Positions 17,041 to 25,596 of a DNA stretch of 39,521 nt are shown one piece after another. The stretch comes from Candidatus Blautia faecavium. Its GTDB lineage: Bacteria; Bacillota; Clostridia; Lachnospirales; Lachnospiraceae. The DNA lies in the NCBI GenBank assembly GCA_019118425.1, contig DWYZ01000146.1, positions 1 to 39,521 of the forward strand, in the 5' to 3' direction. Within the stretch, counting starts at the first letter, position 1; each line of letters starts with the position of its first letter. Both the position numbers and the translations under genes were made by a program. The notes under the pieces were generated by a model. That model was not told the origin of the DNA. It saw only the letters and a program-made list of their open reading frames with translations, and did not search any database.

Positions 17041-17071
17041 GAGTGGACCAAAGGTCCACTCTTATTATATG
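17041..17071 (+). terminator. Leader hairpin of the rimP operon, possible attenuator or topoisomerase A terminator
   Basis: GAGTGGACC (17041-17049) and GGTCCACTC (17053-17061) form a perfect 9-bp stem with an AAA loop, followed by TTATTATAT. The interrupted U-tract makes it a weak intrinsic terminator. Lying between promoter and rimP start, it could attenuate this operon; it could also end transcripts coming from the topoisomerase gene. Confidence 0.65.
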
Positions 17072-17108
17072 CAGCAGTTTATCGAAATGGAAGGAAGAGG
17101 TGAGAGAC

Positions 17109-17573
17109 ATGAGCAGACGAGAGGAATATGTACAGAGAGCGGAAACTCTGCTGGCTCCTATTGTCGAGGCGAATGGATATGAGCTGGTAGACATGGAGTA
17201 TGTAAAGGAAGCGGGAGAATGGTATCTGAGAGCATACATCGATAAGCCGGGAGGCTTTACTTTAGATGACTGCGAGCTGGTAAGCCGGGAATTCAGTGAA
17301 AAGCTGGATGAGGAGGATTTTATTGACGGCAGCTATATATTGGAGGTCAGTTCCCCCGGACTTGACCGCCCGCTGAAAAAAGAAAAAGATTTTGAACGCA
17401 GTATGGGAAAACTGGTGGAAATACGCACCTACCGACCAGTGGATAAGCAAAAAGAGTTCTGCGGCACTTTAACTGCATATGATAGTAACAGTGTGACGAT
17501 CGAGGAGGAGGGGCAGCCAAGAACATTTGAAAAAAAAGATATTGCCCTTATCCGGCTGGCGATTGAATTTTAA
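17109..17573 (+). CDS. rimP: Ribosome maturation factor RimP
   Basis: This protein is needed for 30S subunit maturation, 154 residues. It has the two-domain RimP form: an N-terminal alpha/beta domain (VEANGYELVDMEY, ISSPGLDRPL-like SSPGLDRPLKKEKDF) and a small C-terminal SH3-like barrel. ATG 17109 follows GAGGTGAG; the track's start at 17022 would extend through the leader hairpin and is rejected. First gene of the translation operon, with nusA 30 nt downstream. Confidence 0.95.
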   Translation: MSRREEYVQRAETLLAPIVEANGYELVDMEYVKEAGEWYLRAYIDKPGGFTLDDCELVSREFSEKLDEEDFIDGSYILEVSSPGLDRPLKKEKDFERSMGKLVEIRTYRPVDKQKEFCGTLTAYDSNSVTIEEEGQPRTFEKKDIALIRLAIEF

Positions 17574-17603
17574 GGATTGACAATTTAGGAGGAAAAGAGA
17601 AAC

Positions 17604-18878
17604 ATGAACAGAGAATTGATGGAAGCGCTGGACATCCTTGAAAAAGAGAAGAGTATCAGTAAGGATACACTGCTGGGTGCTATTGAGCAGTCTTTGCTCC
17701 AGGCTTGCAAGAATCATTTTGGCAAGGCGGATAACGTGCACGTTACCATTAATCCGGAAACCTGTGACTTTAGTGTATATGCGGAGAGAACAGTGGTAGA
17801 ATACGTAGACGATCCTGCCCTTGAGATTTCTCTTGTAGATGCACAAAAAATAAACACAAATGCGGAAATCGGAGATGTGGTCCGCGTGCCGATCCAATCC
17901 AAGGAATTTGGCCGGATCGCCACACAGAACGCGAAAAACGTGATTCTCCAGAAAATCCGTGAGGAAGAAAGAAAAGTCCTTTACGATCAGTACTATGGAA
18001 AAGAAAAAGAAGTAGTGACCGGGATCGTTCAGCGTGTGATGGGCAAGAATGTAAGCGTAAATCTGGGGAAGGCGGACGCCATCCTGGGAGAGAATGAGCA
18101 GGTAAAGGGCGAGGTGTTTAAACCCACAGAAAGAATCAAGGTATATATCCTGGAAGTAAAAGACACTCCCAAGGGACCGCGTATTCTGGTATCCAGAACC
18201 CATCCGGGACTGGTCAAGCGCTTGTTTGAGTCAGAAGTGGCGGAGGTCAGGGACGGAACGGTAGAGATCAAGAGCATTGCCAGAGAGGCCGGCTCCCGTA
18301 CTAAGATTGCTGTGTGGAGCAACGATCCCGATGTGGATCCGGTGGGCGCCTGCGTTGGTATGAACGGGGCGCGTGTGGGCGCGATCATTAACGAACTGAG
18401 AGGGGAAAAGATCGATATCATCAACTGGAATGAGAATCCGGCCCTTCTGATCGAAAATGCCCTAAGTCCTGCCAAGGTCATTGCCGTTATGGCAGATCCG
18501 GATGAAAAGACGGCCCTGGTAGTGGTGCCGGATTACCAGCTTTCTCTCGCCATAGGAAAGGAAGGTCAGAACGCCCGTCTGGCGGCCCGGCTGACTGGTT
18601 TTAAGATAGATATTAAAAGTGAGACCCAGGCAAGAGAGGCCGGCGACTTCTACGATTACGAAGACGATGAAGAATATTATGAGGAATATGAGTCCGATGA
18701 AGAGGATGCTTATGAGGAAACGGATGAAGAGGAAGAACTGATTCAGGAAGAATCAAAACCTCAGGAAGAAGATGCATATGTGGATTTTCAGGAAGAATCC
18801 TATGAAGAATTTCCGGAGACCTCACAGGCAGAGGATGTCAAAGCGGAAGCGGTAGAAGAATATGAAGACGAAAAGTAA
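17604..18878 (+). CDS. nusA: Transcription termination/antitermination protein NusA
   Basis: This RNA polymerase-binding factor modulates pausing and termination. Its 424 residues contain an N-terminal polymerase-binding domain (MNRELMEALDILEKEK), an S1 domain (GIVQRVMGKNVSVNLG), and two KH domains (GACVGMNGARVGAI, SLAIGKEGQNARLAA). The last 75 residues are an extremely acidic, Tyr-rich low-complexity tail that the shorter Bacillus protein lacks; it takes the place of the acidic repeats of proteobacterial NusA. AGGAGGAAAAG precedes ATG 17604. The end overlaps ylxR by 17 nt. Confidence 0.96.
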   Translation: MNRELMEALDILEKEKSISKDTLLGAIEQSLLQACKNHFGKADNVHVTINPETCDFSVYAERTVVEYVDDPALEISLVDAQKINTNAEIGDVVRVPIQSKEFGRIATQNAKNVILQKIREEERKVLYDQYYGKEKEVVTGIVQRVMGKNVSVNLGKADAILGENEQVKGEVFKPTERIKVYILEVKDTPKGPRILVSRTHPGLVKRLFESEVAEVRDGTVEIKSIAREAGSRTKIAVWSNDPDVDPVGACVGMNGARVGAIINELRGEKIDIINWNENPALLIENALSPAKVIAVMADPDEKTALVVVPDYQLSLAIGKEGQNARLAARLTGFKIDIKSETQAREAGDFYDYEDDEEYYEEYESDEEDAYEETDEEEELIQEESKPQEEDAYVDFQEESYEEFPETSQAEDVKAEAVEEYEDEK

Positions 18879-19137
18879 GATTCCCATGCGTCAGTGTATC
18901 GGCTGCAGGGAGATGAAGAGTAAAAAGGAAATGATCAGGGTTTTAAGAACAGCCGATGAGGAGATCGTGCTGGACGAAACCGGTAAAAAAAACGGCCGGG
19001 GCGCCTATCTTTGCTTTTCCAGGGAATGTCTGGATAAGGCAATAAAAAATCATGGGCTGGAGCGTTCGTTAAAAGTAGCGATCCCCAAGGAGGTTTATGA
19101 AAACCTTAAGAAGGAGCTAGAAGTGATTGAAAAATAA
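18862..19137 (+). CDS. ylxR: YlxR family RNA-binding protein (RnpM)
   Basis: This 91-residue basic protein has the YlxR/DUF448 fold signature: RQCIGCREMKSKKEMIR, then GRGAYLC and a second Cys. Family members bind RNA; in Bacillus the protein has been connected to RNase P (RnpM). It overlaps nusA by 17 nt and the next gene by 11 nt, the standard operon position. Confidence 0.93.
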   Translation: MKTKSKIPMRQCIGCREMKSKKEMIRVLRTADEEIVLDETGKKNGRGAYLCFSRECLDKAIKNHGLERSLKVAIPKEVYENLKKELEVIEK

Positions 19138-19435
19138 TAAAATACTATCTTTGATAGGACTTGCCACGAAAGCCGGCAAGACTGTAAGCGGAGAATTTTC
19201 TACAGAAAAATCCGTAAAAACAGGGAAAGGCTTTTTAGTTTTGGTGGCGGACGATGCCTCTTTAAACACAAAGAAAAAGTTTCGGAATATGTGCGGATTT
19301 TATCAGGTCCCGATTTATTTCCTTTCGGACAAAGAGCAGCTGGGAAGAGCGATGGGCAAAGAATTCCGGGCCAGCCTGGCTGTGCAGGATGAGAATTTTG
19401 CCAATGCCATAATAAAAGAACTAGAGAAACGTTGA
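19127..19435 (+). CDS. ylxQ: L7Ae/L30e/S12e-like ribosomal protein YlxQ
   Basis: This 102-residue kink-turn-binding-type protein has LIGLATKAGKTVSGE and a central strand region FLVLVADDASLNT, the L7Ae-family core. The best start is TTG 19127, with AAGGAG 10 nt before and an 11-nt overlap with ylxR. Its exact ribosomal or RNA target is not established. Confidence 0.88.
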   Translation: MKNNKILSLIGLATKAGKTVSGEFSTEKSVKTGKGFLVLVADDASLNTKKKFRNMCGFYQVPIYFLSDKEQLGRAMGKEFRASLAVQDENFANAIIKELEKR

Positions 19436-19485
19436 TTGGGTTGGAAAAGCAGAAAGCAGATTTGGACTAAAGGAGGTAAAGCGGT

Positions 19486-22302
19486 ATGTCAAAGATAAGA
19501 GTACATGAGCTTGCCAAGAAGCTTGGCAGGCAGAACAGAGAAGTAATGGATGCATTAAAGGCAGCCGGCGTGGATGTAAAAAGCCATATGAGCAATATCG
19601 AAGAAGACCAGGCTGCCATGATAGAAAAAAAATTTATACAATCGGGAAAGGAGCAGGTTTCTAAAGTGGATACTCCTAAAACAGAAGAAAAGAACATTAC
19701 GGCGAAAACAGATGCAGATAAGCAGGAAGCGCCAAAAAAGAAAAAAAATATTATCCGTGTGTTTCACGCACAGAATGCCAGCGACGCAGGTAAGATGAAA
19801 GGAAAGCGTCCCGGACAGGAGAGGAGAAACAGCGGAAGAGGACAGGGAGGCCCCCAGGCAGCACGTCCGCAGCAGGGGATAAAGCCTGCGGAACAGGCAG
19901 CAGAAAAGCCAAGAACCGCCTCTCCAGAGGTAAAGGCAGCGGAGACAGCCCCTGTACAGAATAAACCGCAGAATCAGGAAGCACAGGCGGGAAACCGTCC
20001 GGCCGCCCGCTTCAGCAAAGAAAACAGAGAAGGACGGGATAGCGCTGCCCGCCAAGGTGAGAAAAAAGGCGACAGAGGTCCTGCAAAGAATGCCCGCCCT
20101 GCGCGTCAGGGAGAGGCAGGAACCGGCCGCCCAGCCCGCGGCAGTGAGGGAAATCGTCCGCCAAAGGCCCAGGGAAGCCGCCCATCCGGACGTCCGGACA
20201 GCCGTGACGGAAGAGACAGCAGAGACGGAAGAGACGGCCGAGACGGTAGAGATAACAGCCGTGGGAGAGGCGAAAACAAATTTGGCGCAGGCCAGGGCAG
20301 AGGCTCTAACAGGAACAATACAAGAAGAAATGACAATGATGTGGTCTTTGCTCCGGAACTTACGAAAACTTCTAAAGACAGCAAGAGAGAAAGAGACAGA
20401 GAAAACAAGAATAAAAAGAAAGATTTTGAGAAAAATTCAGGAAACGGATTCAAACAGAATCAGGGGGGCAAAAAGTCCGGTGTAAGACTGCCTAAGGCAC
20501 TGCAGAAACCGGTACCCCATCCGCCGAAACAGGAAGAGAAAAAGCCGGAAGTAAAAGAAATCACCCTTCCTGAAAAAATGACCATCCGTGAACTTGCGGA
20601 AGCTATGAAAATGCAGCCGTCCGCCATTGTCAAGAAGCTGTTCATGCAGGGCGTGATGGTAACGGTAAACCATGAGATCGACTTTGATCAGGCACAGGAG
20701 ATCGCCCTTGATTTCGACATCATTGCGGAAAAGGAAGAGCAGGTGGATGTGATCGAGGAGCTGCTGAAGGAGGAAGAAGAGGATGAATCCACTATGGTTC
20801 CCAGACCTCCGGTAGTGTGTGTTATGGGCCACGTAGACCATGGAAAGACTTCCCTTTTGGATGCCATCCGAAATACCAATGTTACCCGGGGAGAGGCTGG
20901 CGGCATTACCCAGCATATCGGCGCTTATGTGGTGAAGGTGGGAGAACAGAAGATTACCTTCCTGGATACACCTGGACATGAGGCGTTTACAGCCATGCGT
21001 ATGCGTGGAGCCAACGCCACGGATATCGCTGTCCTTGTAGTCGCTGCGGATGATGGTGTCATGCCCCAGACGGTAGAGGCAATCAGCCATGCGAAAGCAG
21101 CAGGGGTGGAGATTATTGTAGCTATCAATAAGATTGATAAGCCATCCGCTAATGTAGAAAGAGTAAAACAAGAGCTGTCCGAGTACGATCTGATTCCGGA
21201 AGATTGGGGCGGAAGTACCATCTTTGTTCCTGTATCCGCGCACACAGGAGAAGGGCTGGATACCTTATTGGAGATGATTCTTCTCACAGCGGAAATGTGC
21301 GAGCTGAAGGCAAATCCAAAGCGTGCGGCCAGGGGACTTGTCATTGAAGCGCAGCTTGATAAAGGAAAAGGGCCGGTTGCAACGATCCTTGTGCAGAAGG
21401 GTACCCTTCATGTGGGAGACTTTATTGCCGCAGGCGCATGCAGCGGCAAGGTACGCGCCATGATGGATGATAAAGGCCGCAGGGTAAAAGAGGCAGGACC
21501 GTCTACACCGGTGGAAATTCTCGGACTTGGAGATGTGCCTAACGCAGGAGAGATCCTTATGTCCTTTAAGAGCGACAAAGAGGCGAAAAACTTTGCCGGC
21601 GCCTTTGTATCTGAAAATAAAAAGCATCTCCTTGAGGAGACGAAAGGCAAGCTTTCCCTGGATAATCTTTTTGACCAAATTCAGGCAAGTGATCTTAAGG
21701 AACTGCCGATTGTCGTTAAGGCGGATGTACAGGGGTCTGTGGAAGCGGTGAAGCAGAGTCTTGTGAAGCTTTCTAATGAAGAAGTGGTGGTTCGCGTGAT
21801 CCACGGCGGCGTAGGCGCGGTCAATGAGTCGGATGTTTCTCTTGCGGCTACTTCGAATGCTATTATCATCGGATTTAATGTACGCCCGGACGCTATGGCA
21901 AAACAGCTTGCAGAGCAGGAAGGCGTGGATCTGCGTCTTTATAAGGTCATTTACCAGGCTATCGAAGATATAGAAGCGGCCATGAAGGGAATGCTGGATC
22001 CTGTTTACGAAGAAAAAGTGATCGGCCATGCCCAGATCCGCCAGCTGTTCAAGGCCTCCGGAGTAGGAAACATTGCCGGAAGCTATGTGCTGGACGGTGT
22101 GTTCCAGAGAAACTGCAAGGTTCGCATCACCAGAGAAGGAGAACAGATCTACGAAGGAGAACTTGCTTCCTTAAAGCGGTTTAAGGACGATGTAAAGGAA
22201 GTAAAGGCAGGCTATGAATGCGGCCTTGTGTTTGAGGGCTTTAATGATATTAAAGAAGAAGATCTTGTAGAAGCGTATATCATGGTAGAGGTACCCAGAT
22301 AG
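19486..22302 (+). CDS. infB: Translation initiation factor IF-2
   Basis: This GTPase places initiator tRNA on the 30S subunit. The 938 residues comprise an IF2N domain (1-55), a long disordered basic linker (about 60-350) with an RDG-rich tandem repeat, a second IF2N domain (about 360-420), the G domain beginning GHVDHGKTS at residue 448 with DTPGHE and NKID, then the C-terminal beta-barrels. ATG 19486 follows AAAGGAGGTAAAG. The length is at the long end for IF-2 because of the linker. The 14-nt gap to rbfA implies co-translation. Confidence 0.97.
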   Translation: MSKIRVHELAKKLGRQNREVMDALKAAGVDVKSHMSNIEEDQAAMIEKKFIQSGKEQVSKVDTPKTEEKNITAKTDADKQEAPKKKKNIIRVFHAQNASDAGKMKGKRPGQERRNSGRGQGGPQAARPQQGIKPAEQAAEKPRTASPEVKAAETAPVQNKPQNQEAQAGNRPAARFSKENREGRDSAARQGEKKGDRGPAKNARPARQGEAGTGRPARGSEGNRPPKAQGSRPSGRPDSRDGRDSRDGRDGRDGRDNSRGRGENKFGAGQGRGSNRNNTRRNDNDVVFAPELTKTSKDSKRERDRENKNKKKDFEKNSGNGFKQNQGGKKSGVRLPKALQKPVPHPPKQEEKKPEVKEITLPEKMTIRELAEAMKMQPSAIVKKLFMQGVMVTVNHEIDFDQAQEIALDFDIIAEKEEQVDVIEELLKEEEEDESTMVPRPPVVCVMGHVDHGKTSLLDAIRNTNVTRGEAGGITQHIGAYVVKVGEQKITFLDTPGHEAFTAMRMRGANATDIAVLVVAADDGVMPQTVEAISHAKAAGVEIIVAINKIDKPSANVERVKQELSEYDLIPEDWGGSTIFVPVSAHTGEGLDTLLEMILLTAEMCELKANPKRAARGLVIEAQLDKGKGPVATILVQKGTLHVGDFIAAGACSGKVRAMMDDKGRRVKEAGPSTPVEILGLGDVPNAGEILMSFKSDKEAKNFAGAFVSENKKHLLEETKGKLSLDNLFDQIQASDLKELPIVVKADVQGSVEAVKQSLVKLSNEEVVVRVIHGGVGAVNESDVSLAATSNAIIIGFNVRPDAMAKQLAEQEGVDLRLYKVIYQAIEDIEAAMKGMLDPVYEEKVIGHAQIRQLFKASGVGNIAGSYVLDGVFQRNCKVRITREGEQIYEGELASLKRFKDDVKEVKAGYECGLVFEGFNDIKEEDLVEAYIMVEVPR
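20201..20266 (+). repeat. Tandem coding repeat in infB (Arg-Asp-Gly units)
   Basis: Within infB the near-repeated unit 'gtgacggaagagacagcaga' / 'gacggaagagacggccgag' encodes a run of about six R-D-(G/S) triplets in the disordered linker. Length variation between strains would be expected and would keep the frame. Confidence 0.6.
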
Positions 22303-22315
22303 GAGAGATGCATAA

Positions 22316-22696
22316 ATGAGAAAAAACAGCATTAAGAATACGAGGGTAAATGCAGAGGTGCAAAGAGAACTGAGCTCGATCATTCGAAATGAGATCAAAG
22401 ATCCCCGCATTCATCCAATGACATCTGTCATGAATGTGGAGGTGGCACCGGATCTTAAGACCTGTAAGGCGTATATCAGTGTTCTGGGGGATGAGGCGGC
22501 CAAGGAGTCTACCATTAAGGGCCTCTCTAATGCGGAGGGATATATCAGGCGAGAACTTGCCAGAAACCTGAACCTCCGCAATACGCCGGAAATCCGTTTT
22601 ATACTGGATGAATCTATCGAATATGGAGTGAATATGTCCAAACTGATCGATGACGTAACAAAAAAAGACGCTTCACATGAGGTCAAGGAAGCATAA
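22316..22696 (+). CDS. rbfA: 30S ribosome-binding factor RbfA
   Basis: This late 30S maturation and cold-adaptation factor has 126 residues with the KH-like core: VNAEVQRELSSIIRNEIKDPRI at the start and IRRELARNLNLRNTPEIRF in the middle. AGGAGAGATGCATAA precedes the ATG. Normal length and position after infB. Confidence 0.95.
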   Translation: MRKNSIKNTRVNAEVQRELSSIIRNEIKDPRIHPMTSVMNVEVAPDLKTCKAYISVLGDEAAKESTIKGLSNAEGYIRRELARNLNLRNTPEIRFILDESIEYGVNMSKLIDDVTKKDASHEVKEA

Positions 22697-22708
22697 CAGG
22701 GAGGAACC

Positions 22709-23671
22709 ATGAAGAATATTTCAGAAGTGCTGCACGATGTGCGTACCATAGGAATTGCAGGGCATATCCGTCCGGATGGAGATTGTGTCGGCTCTTGTAT
22801 GGCATTGTATTTATATTTAAAAAAGAATTATCCGGATATTCAGACGGATATTTATCTGGAAGAGCCTCGTCCGGTTTTTGCGTATATAGAAGGAATTCAT
22901 GAGATAAAAACAGAGACAGAGGGAGAAAAGGAATACGATCTGTTCATTACCTGTGATGTAAGCGCGAAGGATAGGATCGCAGTAGCTGCAGAATACTTTG
23001 AAACGGCGAAAGAGACTGTCTGCATTGATCATCATGTGAGCAACCGGGGGTTTGCCTGGATCAATCATGTGATGGGGGACGTAAGCTCTGCAAGCGAAGT
23101 CTTGTATGGACTTTTAGATGCAGATAAGATTGATCGTTCCATAGCGGTAGCGATATATACAGGGATCATCCATGATACAGGCGTGTTCCAGTATTCTTCT
23201 ACCTCCCCGGAGACCATGCGCATCGCGGGAGAGCTGATGAAGACGGGATTTGATTTTAATAAGGTGATCGAGAAATCTTTCTACGAAAAAACCTATATTC
23301 AAAATCAGGTTATGGGAAGAGTCCTTGCGGAAAGTATCATGCTCCAGGACGGCAAATGCATTGTAGGGTATTTACGCAGAAAAGATATGATCTTTTACGG
23401 AGTGGAAGGCAAGGATCTGGAGGGAATCGTAAGCCAGCTGCGCCTTACTAAAGGAGTAGAGGTGGCAATCTTTCTCTACGAGATCAAAACGCAGGTGTTT
23501 AAGGTTTCTATGCGTTCCAATGGAAATGTGGATGTAAGCAAGATCGCGGTGTATTTCGGCGGAGGCGGCCATACCCGCGCCGCAGGCTGCGATCTTCAGG
23601 GCTCCATGTATGATGTGGTAAATAATATTACTGCTGAGATTGAACGTCAGATGCCTATGGAGCAGGAATGA
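22709..23671 (+). CDS. nrnA: DHH-family oligoribonuclease/phosphoesterase NrnA
   Basis: NrnA-type proteins degrade very short RNA (nanoRNA) and some convert pAp to AMP. The 320 residues show the DHH-family motifs: HIRPDGDCVGS, the TCDVS Asp, IDHHVSN, and the DHHA1 tail GGGGHTRAAG. Other family members cleave cyclic dinucleotides, but the lack of membrane and PAS/GGDEF domains argues against GdpP. GGGAGGAACC precedes the start. Its stop overlaps the truB start. Confidence 0.9.
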   Translation: MKNISEVLHDVRTIGIAGHIRPDGDCVGSCMALYLYLKKNYPDIQTDIYLEEPRPVFAYIEGIHEIKTETEGEKEYDLFITCDVSAKDRIAVAAEYFETAKETVCIDHHVSNRGFAWINHVMGDVSSASEVLYGLLDADKIDRSIAVAIYTGIIHDTGVFQYSSTSPETMRIAGELMKTGFDFNKVIEKSFYEKTYIQNQVMGRVLAESIMLQDGKCIVGYLRRKDMIFYGVEGKDLEGIVSQLRLTKGVEVAIFLYEIKTQVFKVSMRSNGNVDVSKIAVYFGGGGHTRAAGCDLQGSMYDVVNNITAEIERQMPMEQE

Positions 23672-24555
23672 TGGACGGTATATTAGTGATCTGTAAGGAA
23701 AAAGGATATACCTCCCATGATGTGGTGGCAAAGCTGAGAGGAATCCTCCATATGAAAAAAATCGGACATACAGGGACTCTGGATCCGGATGCAGAGGGAG
23801 TTCTGCCGGTAGTTTTAGGAAAGGCTACGAAGCTGGCAGATATGCTCACGGAAAAGGAGAAAACTTATGAAGCGGTCCTTCATCTGGGAATAGAGACAGA
23901 CACACAGGACATGACAGGAACCGTCCTTTCCAGATCAGAGGTGAATCTTAAGGAGGAACAGGTCCGTCAGGCTGCGGAAAGCTTTTTAGGACCTCAGATG
24001 CAGGTGCCGCCCATGTATTCCGCACTGAAAGTAAACGGAAAGAAATTGTATGAACTGGCAAGAGAAGGAAAGACTGTTCCCCGCACGCCCAGGCCGGTAC
24101 ATTTTTATTCCATAGATATTCTGGATATGAAGCTGCCTTTGGTAAAACTTCGGATTACCTGCAGCAAAGGCACTTACATCCGCACCCTTTGTCATGATAT
24201 AGGAGAAAAGCTGGGGGTGGGAGGCTGCATGGAAGAACTGATCCGGACAGAGACCGGCAGATTTTCGCTGGAAGAAGCTCTGACCCTTTCACAGGTACAG
24301 GCCATGGCGGAAGAGGGCACCATAGAAAACCATATTCTGAGTGTGGAGACAGTCCTGAATGAATATCCGGCCGTTCACAGCAGACCGGAAGGCGACAGGC
24401 TTCTGGAAAATGGCAATGCCATAAAACCAAAGGATTTAACAGAGCCGGCGGCGGACGGCTGGGTGAGAATGTACACCAGCCAGGGGAGGTTCATCGGCAT
24501 TTATACCCGGGATTCCCAAAAGCAGCGGTTCATCCCTGTGAAAATGTTTTTATAA
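23668..24555 (+). CDS. truB: tRNA pseudouridine(55) synthase
   Basis: This enzyme makes pseudouridine 55 in the tRNA T-loop. Its 295 residues include GHTGTLDPDAEGVL with catalytic Asp near 39, YSALKVNGKKLYELAR and CSKGTYIRTLCHDIG, all TruB signatures. Two adjacent ATGs (23668 and 23671) are possible; MDGILVI at 23671 matches relatives equally well. Overlap with nrnA indicates coupling. Confidence 0.96.
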   Translation: MMDGILVICKEKGYTSHDVVAKLRGILHMKKIGHTGTLDPDAEGVLPVVLGKATKLADMLTEKEKTYEAVLHLGIETDTQDMTGTVLSRSEVNLKEEQVRQAAESFLGPQMQVPPMYSALKVNGKKLYELAREGKTVPRTPRPVHFYSIDILDMKLPLVKLRITCSKGTYIRTLCHDIGEKLGVGGCMEELIRTETGRFSLEEALTLSQVQAMAEEGTIENHILSVETVLNEYPAVHSRPEGDRLLENGNAIKPKDLTEPAADGWVRMYTSQGRFIGIYTRDSQKQRFIPVKMFL

Positions 24556-24586
24556 AAGGAAATGACGGTATAAGTAGGAGGGGATC

Positions 24587-25489
24587 ATGGAGTATGTAAA
24601 GATTGGCGGGGAATTCCCCAAGCTTAAACGAAGCGCAGTAACCTTGGGTAAGTTTGACGGGATACATAAAGGTCACCGGAAACTGATTGAAAAGATCCTG
24701 GAGCAAAAGGATCAGGGAGCCCAAAGTGTAGTCTGCGCTTTTGAAGTGTCCAGCCAGATGCTTCTTTCCCATAAGGAGAGGGCTGCCCTTTTAGAAAAGG
24801 CAGGAGTAGACATCCTGATGGAATGTCCTTTAGACGAGCAGATCCGGCACATGAAAGCAGAGAGCTTTGTAAAAGAGATACTGGTAGGAGACCTTAAAGC
24901 CATCTATGTGGCTGTGGGAGAAGACTACCGGTTTGGTTTTGAGAGAAAGGGAACGCCGGCCCTTTTAAAGGCTTTAGGGGAAAGGTATGGATTTGCGGTG
25001 GATATCCTTTCCAAGGAGATGGATGGACATCGAAAGATCAGCAGCACTTATATCCGGGAAGAATTAAAACGTGGAAATATGGAAAAAATAACATCACTTC
25101 TGGGATACGACTTTTTTTTAGACGGTGTGGTGGAGCACGGCAGGGGATTGGGCCATAAGGTGCTGTTTCCTACAACGAATCTTATCCCGGCTTCTGAAAA
25201 GCTGATGCCTCCCAACGGCGTATATGTAACGGCTTCAGAGCTTGAAGGAAAGCTTTATGAAGGTATCACCAACGTGGGATTCAAACCTACAGTGGGAGGA
25301 CAGTTCCTTGGAGTGGAAACCTATTTGTTCCATTGCAAAGAAGATCTGTATGGAGAGAAATGCAGAGTTTCCTTTAAAAAATTCCTTCGCCCGGAAAAGA
25401 AATTCCATTCGCTGGAGCTTTTAAGGGCACAGATGGAACAGGACATTATAAACGCAAAAAAATATTTGCAAAAAGAAACCGGCAGATAA
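24587..25489 (+). CDS. ribF: Bifunctional riboflavin kinase/FAD synthetase
   Basis: This enzyme makes FMN and then FAD from riboflavin. Its 300 residues have an N-terminal nucleotidyltransferase domain with GKFDGIHKGH (21-30) and ISSTYIRE, and a C-terminal riboflavin kinase domain with HGRGLGHKVLFPTTN and GITNVGFKPT. AGGAGGGGATC precedes the ATG. The position after truB is standard in Firmicutes. Confidence 0.96.
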   Translation: MEYVKIGGEFPKLKRSAVTLGKFDGIHKGHRKLIEKILEQKDQGAQSVVCAFEVSSQMLLSHKERAALLEKAGVDILMECPLDEQIRHMKAESFVKEILVGDLKAIYVAVGEDYRFGFERKGTPALLKALGERYGFAVDILSKEMDGHRKISSTYIREELKRGNMEKITSLLGYDFFLDGVVEHGRGLGHKVLFPTTNLIPASEKLMPPNGVYVTASELEGKLYEGITNVGFKPTVGGQFLGVETYLFHCKEDLYGEKCRVSFKKFLRPEKKFHSLELLRAQMEQDIINAKKYLQKETGR

Positions 25490-25521
25490 AAAACTGCTTG
25501 TATTTAAGCGGAGGAGAAAGA

Positions 25522-25596
25522 TTGGATAGTATTAGAAAAGCGATTGGAAAATACAAGGGAGATAGAAAAGAATGGCAGCGAGTATTCTTGGATTGA
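25522..25596 (+). CDS. Possible 24-codon leader ORF before the phosphate symporter
   Basis: A TTG at 25522 follows a strong GGAGGAG and opens a 24-codon frame (MDSIRKAIGKYK...) that ends at TGA 25594-25596, overlapping the start of the symporter gene by 25 nt. It may couple translation of the symporter or be chance. No homologue is recognised, and the case rests on the ribosome site alone. Confidence 0.25.
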   Translation: MDSIRKAIGKYKGDRKEWQRVFLD

